Translations under genes and position numbers: made by a program
The notes under the pieces: model-generated
The model's input: the letters and a program-made list of their open reading frames with translations, nothing else
Databases searched by the model: none
What the model was told of the DNA's origin: nothing
In this document: one piece after another, positions 1 to 13,003 of the stretch
How positions within the stretch are numbered: the first letter of the stretch is position 1
Layout: each line of letters begins with the position of its first letter
Assembly: GCF_949628215.1 (NCBI RefSeq)
Contig: NC_134276.1
Coordinates: forward strand, 111,576,756 to 111,640,755
Source: Phalacrocorax aristotelis
Lineage: Eukaryota; Chordata; Aves; Suliformes; Phalacrocoracidae
Length of the DNA stretch: 64,000 bases
Direction of reading: 5' to 3'

Positions 1-190
1 CATCCCCATCCCGACGCGGAGTTTGCCAGAGGGCCACCACTGTTCTGCGCTTGACAATGACCCTCCAGCACCCTGTGCGCCACTGCTGCTGCCAATCCTA
101 CCCACTTCCGCCCTGCACCAGTCTGGTCAGAGAGCTGCCCATGGCAAAATGAACAGGCGGGGACTCCCAGCAATTCTGGCATATGATTTC
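1..190 (+). other. GC-rich edge segment of unknown origin
   Basis: The first 190 bases are clearly richer in G+C and CpG than the DNA that follows. Reading from base 2, one frame stays open from the window edge to a TAG at about 188-190 (roughly 62 codons). It is rich in Pro, Ala and Leu and has no domain I recognise. A second frame is also open for a similar length, so openness alone is weak evidence in GC-rich DNA. It could be the end of an exon, a UTR or the end of a repeat lying outside the window. I cannot assign it. Confidence 0.25.
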
Positions 191-863
191 TAGACAATGA
201 GTTGTCTACCTATCAGCAAACATTAAGTCCCAGAACCATAAAAAATCAGTTTCTGTTGTTCTGGTTGGGTCTAGATGGTGATGGTGACTGACTGGCACCC
301 CCAAAGAGGGTCAAAATTATCAGTCGGAGTAAAAAAGGTATTAAAAACTACTTCAGGGCTAAAACTACCCTATAGGTAAAAGCATGTTATCATACGCATT
401 TCCAATGGAAAAGTATGAAGGCACTATATGTAAATGTGAATTCCTTTGAAAGTTGTCCATGTATTTGTCACAAATGTTTGATTAGGAACTCTAAGGAAAA
501 TAGTATTCTATTTGTTTCAGCCATTATTGTTTTAGGAATAAGTGTACTTTTCTATAGTCAATATAGTATGAGGAGTCACCAAATTTTGACTGGGCAGGTG
601 GTTGTTTTTTATAATCAGTGTGATCTTTTCCCAATTTTTAACCTATCATTTTTCACAGACATGGAACCGATGAATCATCAGATGAAAGCTTTGTATTTCT
701 TGTTTTCTAAACTGAGTCTATGCATACACACATTTAAAGGTACAATCACTTTAAAGATAAATATCCTGTAGGCAGCATTAGAAAGCATATCAGAAACAGT
801 ATTTTTTTAGAAAATGAAACTACAATATATTAAAAAGGAGACCGAGGATTACACTAAACATTT
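191..863. other. AT-rich non-coding DNA, nothing recognised
   Basis: No repeat family or credible coding frame is visible. A 118-codon open frame at 415-771 has AT-driven composition, no motif and no codon bias, and I treat it as chance. Confidence 0.5.
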
Positions 864-2000
864 TGTAGTGGGTTGACCCTGGCTGGACACCAGGTACCCA
901 CCAAAACCGCTCTATCACTCCTCCTCCTCAGCTGGACAGGGGAGAGATAATATAACAAAAGGTTTATGAGTCGAGATAAGGACAGGGAGAGATCACTCAG
1001 CAATTACCATTGTGGGCAAAACAGACTCCACTTAGGGAAAAATTAATTTAATTTATTACTAGACAAAATCAGAGCAGGATAATGAGAAAATAAAAACTAA
1101 GTCTTAAAACATGTTCCTCCCACCCCTCCCTTCTTCCCAGGCTTAACTTTACTCCCCATTTTCTCTACCCCCTCCCCACCAGCAGCACAGGGGGACAGGG
1201 AATGGGGGTTGTGGTCAGTTCGTCACACATCGCCTCTGCTGCTCCTTCCTCCTCATGGGGAGGACTCCTCGCACTCATCCCCCGCTCCAGCATGGGGTCC
1301 CTCCCAGAGGAGACACAGTCCTCCACAAACTTCTCCAACATGAGCGCTCCCCATGGGCTGCAGTTCTTCATAAGCTCCTCCAGTGTGTGTCCCTTCCACA
1401 GGGTGCAGTCCTTCAGGAACAGACTGCTCCAGCGTGGGTCCCCCATGGGGTCACAAGCCCTGCCAGTGAACCTGCCTCAGTGTGGGTCCCTCCTTCCACA
1501 GGTGCACAGGTCCTGCTCCAACTCAGGCTTCCACAGGGTCACAACCTGCTTCAGGCACATCCAACTGCTCTGGCGTGGGGTTCTCCATGGGCTGCAGGTG
1601 GATATCTGCTCCACCGTTAGCCTCTATGGGCCACAGGGGATAAACCTGCCTCACCATGGTCTTCACGATGGGCTGAAGGGGAATCTCTGCTGCGGCGCCT
1701 GGAGCACCTCCTCCCCCTCCTTCTTCACTGACCCTGGTGACTGCAGGGCTGTTCCTCTCACATACTTTCACTCCTCTCTCTAGCTGCAGTAGCTGTTGTG
1801 AAGCAATTTTTTCCCTTCTTAAATACATTATTCCTGAGGCGCTACCACCATCGCTGATGGGCTCGGCCTTGGCCAGTGGCGGGTCTGTCTTGGAGCCGGT
1901 GGGCACTGGCTCTGTTGGGCATGGAGGTCTAGCAGCTTCTCACAGAAGCCTTCCTTGTAGCCCCTCTGCTACCAAAACCTTACCACACAAACCCAGTACA
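864..2000 (-). mobile_element. Solo LTR of an avian endogenous retrovirus (long, GC-rich type)
   Basis: The element starts TGTAGTGGGTTGACCC and ends ACCCAGTACA, giving TG...CA ends and about 1137 bp. I recognise the sequence from memory as a long LTR common in bird genomes; I cannot give its exact database name. Flanks are CATTT (859-863) and AATTT (2001-2005), an imperfect 5-bp target duplication. The sense strand is probably minus: on that strand a TATA-like TATTTAAG (near 1816-1825) precedes an AATAAA (1052-1057). Between about 1300 and 1680 it holds several diverged copies of a module built on CTCCAGCGTGGGTCCC-like and CATGGGCTGCAG-like phrases. No internal retroviral region is next to it, so it is a solo LTR, the usual product of recombination between two LTRs. 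It is a non-coding fossil; open frames on both strands reflect GC-rich repeats. Confidence 0.85.
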
Positions 2001-5000
2001 AATTTCTTAATTTTTTTTTACCATAATTTTATATCTTCCAGTTTCTGTCCTTTAATTTTCTGTGCATAACTATTTTCATGGTTATTTTTCATCCTTTCAT
2101 GTTCATGTTTTTTGAGACATTGGATGCACTTGTGATTTCCATTTTCCAAGGAAATGTTAATTGCTTAGGTTAACAGGTACTTCTCATGTGAAAACGAGGT
2201 TCCTGGAAAACATTTCCCCACTATTTTGGATGTGAGAGTGTAAATTGTTCTACATTGGCTAAGTGTATACATTTGAGACTGTTAGACACACCCACAATTG
2301 CTTCATTTAACCTTTCCACTAAGTTTGCTTCTAAACCAAATCTCACTCTGTATGTAACAAAGAAATAGTAGGCTGTGCAGGGATGCCAGTAATTAGCACT
2401 CACATATCTGTGACTGAATTCACGCCCGAGTTATATTTTATAGCTTACCTGGTTAATAAGAGGCTGGAATAATGGTAACTACAAAGCAGAAGCATTACAT
2501 CCCAGCTTCGTCTGAGTGTGTAGCAACAAGTTTCTGGAAACCTGAGACTATATCTGATATCTTAAGGTACTCTAGCGTCTGAAATAAGCTCCATATTTCC
2601 TTGGCGAGGGGAAGCAAGCTTCTGAAAAGCATGATACTCAAGTCTTGAACATAACTGACATGAGTGGGTAGAAAAGGACTGTTACTAAACAGAAACACGT
2701 TAAGCATTTCCTTTATTAAAACAAATCTTTGAAAATGTCTTACAAATAGGACTCTAGAAAAGGCATTAATGCTGTTATACTAACACGTCACTGGATGTGT
2801 GCTGTTAGAACTACTAATTTTGCTCTCAAATATTCTGAAATTATCCCTTTTGTTCAGTAGATAACACTTATTCTTGCATGTGAACACTTTTTCTGTTTCC
2901 TTTAGTTTTTTAAGCTTTCTGCAGACAAAAATCTAAAAATCTGTTGTGGCACCCAGATAACCATACCTCATATATTCACGTACAGTATTCATGTACACTG
3001 TTAAGAACACTCTGCTAGCGTCTAGCCAACTCAAAACCACGAGGGTTGTGGAACCATATTGATCTTTTCTAGCCTGTTAAAATGTACTGGCCTGTTGAGA
3101 TATATCTTTCTTATATATAGAATCCAAATAGTTTATATATGAACAAGTTTTTTTTTCCATTTTCTTAATAGAGCCCTATAATAAGGATGAGATACCATAG
3201 GGGCTATTTTATTGTCTTGTTAGAATGCAGTACATCGATCCCAACTGCTAAATCATTTTTATGGCACATTAACAGTATCATGACATCAGGAAACATATCT
3301 TTCAGCTGGAGGGACCTTTTTCCAAAACAAATACATCCCACATGAACACTGAAAGCAAATCATAGCAGTCTATTCTATAGTGGACTAATATAGTCCATTT
3401 TCAACCTTAAACTGTTTGCTCAAATCAGTCTTTGCTCAGACCTAGGATGATGTTTAAAGGTTTGGAAATGCCTGAGGTTTTATTTAAGCTTTGTGTTACT
3501 CCCTTAGCTTAAAAATGTGTTTGTTTGGATTTTTTCTTTTGGTGGAATGCATTGGGTTGTTTAATCAAATATTGTTGAAAAGAACATCCATTATGAAGTA
3601 AATTTGCTACCGCTTGTTTCTATTTGTTATCACTGTGAAGAATAAAAAAAAAATGGATGGTTTGGCCTTCCTGTATTTCAAAACATGTGTTAGCATTCTC
3701 TTAATCAGAATGTCAGTATGGGGGAAAAAAGTATTGCACTAACTACGCTTTGACTGTATCACAAATACTCAGCAGCAAACGCCATTTCTCAAACAGGAAA
3801 GTCAAGCATCTGATTCTGATGTCAGATTTGCAGCATGTTTCACCTCATATTGGGAAAGGTTTTCTACTTAGCATGTGCACATGTATCTACTTTTCAAAGA
3901 AAAAACCTTGCTCTGTTTATCTTTCTTTTTCCTTTATTCATATAATTCCCTCCACTGTTTGTTAATAGTGACAGTTTTCCTCTATTTCAGAAACCAAAAC
4001 AGTAACTACTGAAACAGCAAACATCTACAGCATTCATTATTGCCTCCAGCCTTCCTTTGATATGTAGTCTCTGTTTCCAAATTAGCAAATGAATGTGAAA
4101 TTGGCTGGGATGGGGAAGGCTGAAGGAAATAAGCTGAATGTAGTTTTAATATGTTCTCTTATGCTGTATTAAATCAGAGGTGATACCACCTTTGTAAAAG
4201 CAAATGAATCCTAAGAAATCTGAGCCAGGGAACCTAATCCTTTTTTTTTTTTTCCCCTAAAAATAATATCAGGCATCTGCTCAGAAAGAACATAGTGCCT
4301 GCAAATACCCAAATTTATCTTTCGTTTCCAACACAGCTTGTCATCAAAACCTTGCCCCTCCTTTTATCTAACAGAAATACTTGGGCAAGTACTCTGTAGT
4401 TATTGCTAACTATGAAAGTTTATGTGAACCATTGTCATTAAGTAAAGCTTGAGCATCTTCCACTTCTAACTTACATTCTTTTCTAGGGAGAGAAAGGTCT
4501 CCGTCACTCTTTAAATAGCTTCATTATTAGAAGAATTAATACTAATTTCTTAGCTGTTTCTTTTTCTCTAGGGATAACCTGGCGCCTGTGCAAAAGAAAG
4601 GAAGTGAAATGATTGTGTTTCCAACTTGTTTTCCCAGGCCACGGGTTCTCCATATCTCTTCTCATGTGTTTAATGGGGAAGTGTGGTGATCATCCCATTG
4701 AATTAGAGACTCAAAGTTTAAATTTTCAGTGATTATATGATGTGATAAATTAGGTGAAAACAGTCTGATCCGTGGTTAATAATTTATTAGATAAAATTAT
4801 TTTCTGTTCTCTGAGGTAAAAAACCAATGGCAGTATTAAGGTAGCACTAGAAGAAATAAAGACTTTATACATACCGATATATGAAGGCATATATATAAGA
4901 TATCTGTATGACTCATTGCCTACCCAGAGGTATATAAAACGGCAATACATATCTTGCTGAGAAAAATACAAAATATATATATTTTGACAACCGACTTTTG

Positions 5001-8000
5001 ACACAATTTTCAAAAGGGATTTCGTAGTAATGTCTGGAGGTTTTTTAAATCTTAGTCACAGTGATAGAGCATTATTAATGGCTTTCCTCAAGCGTTTGTC
5101 TAGTGTAATTGTAAAACACTGAAAAAAATAAAATACATACTACCTGCCTAAAAGAGTAAGGGGTGTGCTTGTCTCATCCCATGCACAACCTCCCATCTCC
5201 CATGTAAATGCATGCACATATGCACACATCTTCTTCTATTTCTTTCTTTTAACAGCTTCTACATGCAAAATGAATTCTGTGTTGTCAACCTTTTTAATTT
5301 ACTGAGGGCTAGGTTTTGCTCTTTGTGGGAATGAAGTGATTGGCACTTAATCACTCCTGGAGATGTTGTCCCCAAAGAGACACTCCTTTTGTACTGGCAG
5401 GAAATGGTTTACTTTATCTTCTTCTATGTGAATCCTCCTCTTCAGTAACTTTGAGCATGCACAGCTCAGAAACCTGTGAGGAAAGCAAAGTCTCATTTCT
5501 CTGTTTCATGGGATAAGCATTGCATAGATATTTCTGGTTGCTCATCTACATATTCAGTCTGGAAGAAGGAGGGTCTCTTACAAGTGAACACAAATCTGAT
5601 CCAGAACAAAGGAAGTTTGGGCAAAACTGCATGTAAATTTTTCAAGGACCCCTGAGGAAAGACTCTGAAAATAAAGGGGTTCATTTTATGTTCCTGTTAG
5701 ACTCTCAGGCTCCCCAGGGAACTGACATTTCTGTGTTGTTTGTGTGTTTCTTTGGTGTTGACCATCCATCTGCTGGGAACATAACTGAAGCAGGTATTTG
5801 ATTTCCTGTCAGCTACAAGATATCAATCAGATAGCTATCAAATGTTGCTATCTATCTGAGCCACGCTTTTGGTACAGATTAACACTATGAGCCCTCTGCA
5901 CACTGATATTTGGTCTTCTCCACAGTCCTCAGTCTCTTCATGGAAAGTTTTTGCAGCTCAGCCTTGAGACTTCAGGTAGGACTCATGTCCTGCAAGAAAT
6001 CAATACCTTAGAGTTTCTTTATTCCTTTATCAGACCTATGACCAGACATATATACTGTACAGTGGAATCTTGTTGTAATAGATGCTCTCTACACACATAG
6101 CTGCATTGCTGAGTGGATTTTCTCTTCCAGGAAAAGAATAATTTTAAGAGCCCAGCACTGCACTAGTTGCAATGAAAACTTTACAGGCAACAATGAGTGG
6201 GAAAACCTATAATCCCCTCATTTTCAAGGTTTTTGGTTTTTTAAAGTGTGCATTTCAGATATTTTTAGAATTATTTTTAGAATTCAGCACAAAGCCACAG
6301 TATAACTCCCATCATCCAAGCCATTACATATGGAGAGAAGTAATTGATTGCTAGTTAGTTGTAGCTGTGACTTGGGTTTCAATTAGAATAATAACTTAAA
6401 AACTCTAACAGAAAGCAGCTATTTTGCACACTGCTAAAAAGCATTTGTGTAAGTTTGTTGTGTTTGACTCATACATAATGTATACTCCTTAATGACCTGC
6501 ATAGCCAAAGGATGGCACTTTAAATTGATGAGTGTGATATATTCATACGTAGAACAAATTAGTTTAAGGACAGATGAAGAATAGATGTGCAGTCTAGCTA
6601 GCATGAACTGTTACAATTATAGAGATTATTACAACCACAGTCTAATACCTTCCAGACATCAGAAATCATTAAGCATCAGAGTTACATAGATCTGCAAGCT
6701 AGTTTTATCACAAAAATATTATTGTATTACAGCAGTTTCAGTTGTGCCACTACATTTGAGATTAGAATAACATTTCTACTGCAAATACTTGTTTTTACAG
6801 GTTTCTAACCTAGCCTTAGAAACATACTCAAGAAGCAGCATGATAAAACATATCCCCAAGTGAAAAGGAGAGGAATACAGGGTAATAAATTTTGTCTTGG
6901 AGCATTTTCTTTCCAATACACAAGAAGAACCTGTTGTTCTAAGTCAGTGGAAGTCAGGGTGAAGCTGTTGACCTGAGCAAAGCCTGGTCCTCAGACAAGT
7001 GTGGGACTGAAAGGAGCCCATTTGCTTGAGGCCTACTTTGAAAATAAGTAATTTGGTCATAACTATTATAAGAATCTGTAAAATATTGTGGTATCTAAAC
7101 TCACTTCACGTAGGTTTAAAAGTGAGCTTGAACCAGACCAGTAAATCCTAATACCTGCAGGTTTGAAGGTATATTTTGAGCTGAACATGGCTAACTTCCA
7201 TGACTTGGACTAGTGCCAAAATTTACACTGGGAAAAAAATAACTAGAAAGTAAAATTGATTAGATGTGACATTTTTCCTGTTGCCAACACTGTGACAGAA
7301 TGACATGCATACTTATCGGATTCTTCACTGCTCTTAATCCTTCATTTGCAGTTTCATTGGTGATAAGTTCTTCACTCAGAAGGACTTTGCTTTCTACCTC
7401 CATGAGGTAAAAAAGGCATGTGCACAGGGTGGTAAGCCAGACTGTCCTGGCAGAGGTCAGGAAATAATTTTTTACCCAAAAAAGGTCAATGAAAATAAGG
7501 GCCATTCTCATTATTTTTTGAGTAGTATTTTATTGATAATTTCATAAATTTCAGTGGGATGATGTTTGAAAAAAAATATTTCTTCTTTATTAAAAGGAGT
7601 TCTGTTGAAATGTACTTTCCTACATAACCCCAGACATTCAAAAAATATATAGGTCCTTTGCCCAAATTATATTTACTCTTTTACTGACAAGCTGAGCAAA
7701 TGCTATGCACAGCTTCATACACAGAAGCAGCCATGGTGTGGGTACTGATGGTTAAATTTCCATGTTGTTAAGGTCTGGTATTTATATTATGAGGCCTATG
7801 GAAAATTTTAGAAATGCCATTAGCTGGATGAGGAAGTGGTAAGCCAGTCCAGCTGTTAGGGCACTGACCTACCTTGTGAAGCTGTTGTGACGATAAATAC
7901 ATCAAAGATATTCAGAGTCAGATGCAACAATTGCTTAGCCACCTAATATTTAAGCCCTTTGCTACTCAAATTTTGGTACCTGCCCTCAGAATGCAACAAA

Positions 8001-11000
8001 GGTGCTTACAGAAATGTGGCCTGGCTTGTCTCGGATCTACAGAGGCTTGCCTGATATTTAGGTACCTTAGCACTTTAAAAATGAAACTTGGAATAAACAA
8101 CCAGAGGTAGCCTTATTATCCCCAAATCAGCATACTCAGAGAGAGCTGCCTTAGGGCTACTTGGTGAAAGACACTGAACCTAAAAGGGAGAATGTTAATG
8201 CCAGTCCACCCACTGCCTTCGCCAGAGCTGGAAGGCTGCACAAGTGATGCATCGTCTCAAACTTTCTCCCTACTACTGCATCTCTTTATTCTTAACATTA
8301 AATAGTGTCAGGCACAGAAATACTTATGCACACAAGCAAGGAAGAGAAAGCAGCCTCAGAAAGTTAAACATTTCCTAGCTTTCATCTTGCCCTGGTAAAA
8401 TGTGATTCATCATCAGACTCCCATAGAATAGGGGAAATCACCCTCCTCCACCCCTCACCAGTCACTCCCACATGCTCTTTTATTAAGACATGAGAACTGA
8501 AATTCTTTTCAAGAGAAATGTGGGTTTTTTTCAGCAAGCCAAGCCTTGATATGTTTACACATGTCACCAAAATGCCATGAATTTTCACTCTAAAAGTTTC
8601 TTGGTTATAATGAGGTTTATATCTGAAATTTTTTTGTGAGCTGCTGCATCTGCTGTATATTAGATCAGGTATGGAATGCAAAAAGTGTAACTAGAAGCCA
8701 GGAAGACAGCATTCTGAGGTGAAATTAACCAGGAGCAGGTATTTCTGGATATATGCATCTGAATTCTAAGTTTTCAAGAAACAGTTGATCTAGGTCAGCT
8801 AACTGCTGTTTGTCTGCAATGGACATTAGGCCTTGAAATTCTTCTGAAGATCTGGCTGCTAAAATTGTTTTTATACTAGCCATCAAATACTCTACAGGAA
8901 AGAATCACACAAGTATTCCAAACAGAGGAATAACAACAAAAATGTGCTCATTCTGAAACAGATGCAGTTCAAGTTCAGATTGTGAGGCAAACAAAAGAAC
9001 AAGGGAATAGAAATCATGTCTTTTCTGGTCCTACAAACTTTTGGGCAAAATCTTGTATAAATCCTGCTTATAACAGGGTACTTTATTATTCAAACCCCAC
9101 AAAAAAGGCCATACTATTCATGAAGTAAGAGACCCAAGTCCAGAAGCTCTGTAATTTAGATAAGCTGATGCCTAAAACCAATGTGAATTCAGAGGAAGGT
9201 AGGTGTTTTGGGTTTTTTTTTTCAAACAAGGATTCCCACTGTAAAGAAACTATTTAGAGTGAAAGCATGAGTGATCCTTAATGAAGACTGATGTTAAACT
9301 TTTCTGTATAGCTCCTCAGTACGTTTGTGTAATAGTATGTCTATCGTACAGTCTGTATCTTTACTTTACATGTAAATTGCTTAAATAATCCTAAAAAATA
9401 TGAAAATTTTGGCTAAAAGAGCAAATGACGGTTTACACGATGAAGAACCATGATTAGATTTCAATTGTAACAATATACAATATTAAATTTTGAGGAAGTT
9501 TCTGCAGCCTATGCCACTTACTAAGGTCTTCACCCATGCTACACTTGAAATGTATCTGTTTATTTTTGCAGGAAGTTATTATTTGCCTCCAGTCATATAA
9601 TATTGTCAATCCAGGGAGCGACGTGTTGATCCCAAGTTTGTTACATAAGGGGAAATATCTGAAGGTGTGATCTGTGTTGTGCACTGGTTAAACCCTCAAG
9701 AAAAGTGTCTCTTCCAGGTGTGAATTAGATTCAACAGTGGTGGCCACGGCCACTCGTCTTAATTTCCTTGGTCCTTGGTACACAAGACTTAATTTTCTGT
9801 AGGTACTGTTCATCCATGCAGGCTCTTGTGATCGGTTCATTGGAGCATAAGAAGGAGGGAGGCCCCAGTTGTGAGTTGATGCTAGCAAGGGTCTTTTCTA
9901 AGGGGCCCTTTTAGTGTAGGGCCCTAGCAGCCCTAGCAGAGGTCGTGCCTTTCTCACCTGTATTACTGTGCCTCACAATAACAAGAAGTGGTGATTTGGT
10001 TTCGACATATCAGGTTATGGAATAGGAAGAAAATGCAGCAGTGCACCACCAAAGTAAGAGCCACAAACATTCTGAGAGCATAAATTAGTTTGAAAACTGA
10101 TGTGTGAGATGAGTCTATACAGTGTTTGTTAAACAAAGTTCAACACATCAGTACACGTGCCAGCTGAGTTACTACAGAAGTGCATGTTGTTGTTCCTTGG
10201 GGGGATTCTGCAGCCTGTGCTCAGTTCCATGCTGCCACAGTTTCATTGCTGAGAATAGCTTCAAAATACCTACAGGTATACTAATGCTTAGAAGTGACTG
10301 AAGTAGACATATCCTGATTATGTATTGACTGGTGTACAAAAGGGATGGAAAATAGCAGTTTCCCCCATAGATGAACCTTACTGTACAAAGACCAGAAGAC
10401 CAGAGTAATAAGTAACTTTTTTCCACTGCTACTCTACACAAAAGAGCAAATCCGGTATCCAAACTATCTCCAGCAGAGGTAGAAATTAAAATGTAAACAG
10501 TAAGCCTGGCTTTAGGCTTCTGGGTTTGTTTTTTTTGTTGTTGTTGGTTTGGGGTTTTTTTTAACATTTTGGTAGTAATTTACTAATGCTATTCCCAGCT
10601 ATTTATCCAGAAATTCCCCAGGAATTTAGGAATGTCTGTACTGTTAAGTGCTGCTTCAGTGCCATGGGATCCATGTTCAGCGGATTCCTTTGCACAATGT
10701 TGTAACCTCCTTATCTCAGGTTGACATTGTACAACACTCAACACTATCTGTGAAGCTTTATCAGCATTTCCAGCAAGAAGCACCACTCTCTAATTGGAAA
10801 AAAAATCTTTGTTTACTGTTAGAACTGTCAATCATTTTGTCCTGTATTCTCATTATTACTTATGGCCCTGCCTGTCTGCGAATAACAAGCTTCCTGGCTT
10901 TACCAAAACTCTGATATACTCTGAAAAAAAAAGAGCAAGGAACATCCTATAACAGTGCAGAATGTAGGGGGGTTTATTTAAAAAATCTAGTTCATAAAAG

Positions 11001-11329
11001 GAATCTACCGAGCTGTTGATAATTTTTGGTAAGTCCCTCATCACTTCAGAAAATCTTAGGTAGGATATGGTAATAAACTATGCTGGTAGTTTTGACATAT
11101 TTAGGCTCAGCTTTTGACCAGGGATTGGGACACACTTACGCAGTTATAATGTACACCTTTACAAAAGTCATATTTATTCATATCTTTGCAATGGCCAACA
11201 ACAGCGCCATGTGCATTCCTTCTGCATGCCAAAATATCATGTAAGCCTAGTCCACTGGCTAAATCCCTGGGTCATCCACATTTTCAGTGGTATGTGCATT
11301 TCCTAGTTTATGTTTAAGTTGCACACAAA
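2001..11329. other. Long AT-rich non-coding stretch, nothing firm recognised
   Basis: I see no gene, no CR1 tail and no LTR here. Open frames are all under 135 codons, lack domains and overlap on both strands. Weak hints only: a MIR-core-like phrase near 7850-7920 and a GC-richer patch at 9690-9960 with a small GGGCCC-containing repeat (GGGCCCTAGCAGCCCTAGCAG near 9920). Poly-A/T and G/T tracts occur at about 4240, 9212 and 10517-10562. Confidence 0.5.
10517..10562. repeat. G/T-rich low-complexity tract
   Basis: A run of T-tracts broken by G, GG and GGG (TTTTTTGTTGTTGTTGGTTTGGGG pattern). Similar tracts on either strand occur at about 14529-14552, 17676-17720, 19572-19606, 24715-24785, 38303-38336, 51172-51205 and 58020-58053. 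Confidence 0.6.
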
Positions 11330-11380
11330 TCATGGTCAAGTAATTCACTCAGGGTCAAACAGTGCAGGATCTGGTTTCAC
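11330..11380 (-). repeat. MIR (CORE-SINE) fragment, old
   Basis: The plus strand reads GGTCAAGTAATTCACTCAGG then GTCAAACAGT and GCAGGATCTGG. This follows the order of the antisense MIR consensus (GGTTAAGTAACTTGCCCAAGGTCACACAG...CCAGGATT). The piece is short and heavily mutated, so the call rests on remembered consensus and needs a profile search. Confidence 0.4.
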
Positions 11381-12637
11381 TGGCAGGAAAAGCCATTACA
11401 GAAAACTTAAGGAAACCACAGAATCCTTTTGCACAGAGTGTGCTGCTCACTGACATTAGCGCAAAGCAGCCTTAACAAGCTAGAGAATCTGCTCATGCAG
11501 CTTCAGAAAACTACTTATTTTCTCCTTCAGTCATCTGTAAGGTTTCAAAGAAAGCAGAAAGTCTGTGCTCATGTGCCTAGCTAATCCAATATCTCTTATT
11601 CCTCTGGGTCAAGGTCACCCAGTTCTGTCAGATGGGATATAAGTTTTCTGTAAGGCATTGACATTTGGGGGCTAGAAGGTCAAATGTGGGATTGCTGCTT
11701 TGTTGTGGTCATTTTGCTCTGTGTGAAGTATGCAATGTGACATCTTAAAGAACTCGCTTGTACTGACATTTAGCCCATTTCCAAGTCGTAGTTGCAAAGT
11801 CCACCCTCTCTTTCAGGGTAGTAAGGACATATGCACCATATATCATATGCCATATACCATATACCTCCTATGTACCTGTGCCTTCTCTGCCAATGATCAC
11901 AGGTTTTGTTTCTCTGCTGAGTTTTTCAGCAAACGCAATGCAGTATTCCATTGGGTTGTCACTTTTTTTTTTTTTAATTTGTGTGGTGGCAGATTGTTTT
12001 CCTCCTACAGTTTTTACCAATTTTACAGGTCATTACTAGTTGACTAAAACTGGTGCAATTTGCCTCTGCCAGCTGATGTTTAATAACTGTCATTCTTGCC
12101 AAGACCGTGCATCAGTAATTTCTGACAGTACGTAACACATAGCACATAAGTGGATTGACTACGTTACATTCTTCTGACAAGCCATTTAACTAACAGATGA
12201 AAATCAAAGAATGAGTGGATGAACCTTGAGAGGAAGCTAATTTGTGTGTTTATTGGAAATTTGATACTACGTTGGTCTCTTGTAATTATCAGAGTTTTGT
12301 GATGCACATAGCTTGTTTCAAAAGTAACGCTAGGAAATTTGTTAGCTTTACCCCTTGCACTAGTTACATAATGCCAAAGACCTGAAACAGCATGCACTGA
12401 ATGTCAAACCATAGAAAAAGTGAGACGTGGTGTGACTTTCCTGACCATGAAACTGAGGGCAGTTGCTTTAATTGCAAACTGTTTATATCTACTTGCATAC
12501 AAACTTTAAATGAGGAACTGCCAAGATTTATGGTTCATTACGTGCCCTAAGTGCTGCCTATAGCAAAAAAGTTGGAGTGAAGACATGTTTTTTACTTCCC
12601 CTGGAGAAGAAGTATTGCATGGAGGTTGGTCAGAGAT

Positions 12638-12752
12638 CCATGTCTGGCTCACTGCTGACTTAATATGTGACCTGGACAAGTTATATAAGCCCATTGTTTC
12701 TGCTTTCTCAAGTGTAAAATAGGTAAAATATTTCAGAGGCTACTTGTGTACT
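12638..12752 (+). repeat. MIR (CORE-SINE) fragment, old
   Basis: The order of phrases matches the sense MIR consensus: CTGACTTAATATGTGACCTGG (tRNA-unrelated core start), ACAAGTTATATAAGCCC, TTTCTGCTTTCTC, then GTGTAAAATAGGTAAAATA. MIR reads GTGTGACCTTGGGCAAGTTACTTAACC...TTTCCTCATCTGTAAAATGGGGATAATA at the same spacing. It is an ancient amniote SINE remnant and non-functional. Confidence 0.6.
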
Positions 12753-12897
12753 TTAATTGGTTGACTGTTTCCTATATACTGGATAAAAGGAGATTACTGC
12801 ATGTTTAAGCATCGCATTTCCCTTTTATATTTTGTTTTAACCAGCATGACAAGATTTTCTCATTCTTCCTCTTAATGCTTAGCTAGTTTGTGTGCCT

Positions 12898-13003
12898 GAC
12901 AGTTTTTTCTCCCATTCCTCTTCTGTTCTTCTCTGTCTGTGCCTTTGTTCTCCCTTTCTTCCCTATTTTATTCTGCTTCTCTGTCTTTCTTCCTGCTCTG
13001 TTT
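12898..13003 (+). repeat. Polypyrimidine low-complexity tract
   Basis: About 105 bases are nearly all C and T on the plus strand, with TTCTTCC/TCTGTC phrases and few purines. The overlapping 76-codon open frame, rich in Phe, Leu, Pro and Cys, is explained by this composition. Confidence 0.6.

Noticed and set aside
415-771. 118-codon open frame
   Set aside because: AT-rich, no motif, no neighbouring splice or promoter signals, and composition equal to surrounding DNA.
1165-2069. Longest open frames of the window (up to 193 codons) on both strands
   Set aside because: They lie inside the GC-rich solo LTR with repeated modules. Openness on both strands reflects composition, and there is no known domain.
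7850-7930. MIR-like phrase (ACCTTGTGAAGCTGTTGTGACGATAAATAC)
   Set aside because: Only the common AGGGTTGTTGTGAGGATTAAATG-like portion matches; the core is not visible, so it is too weak to list.
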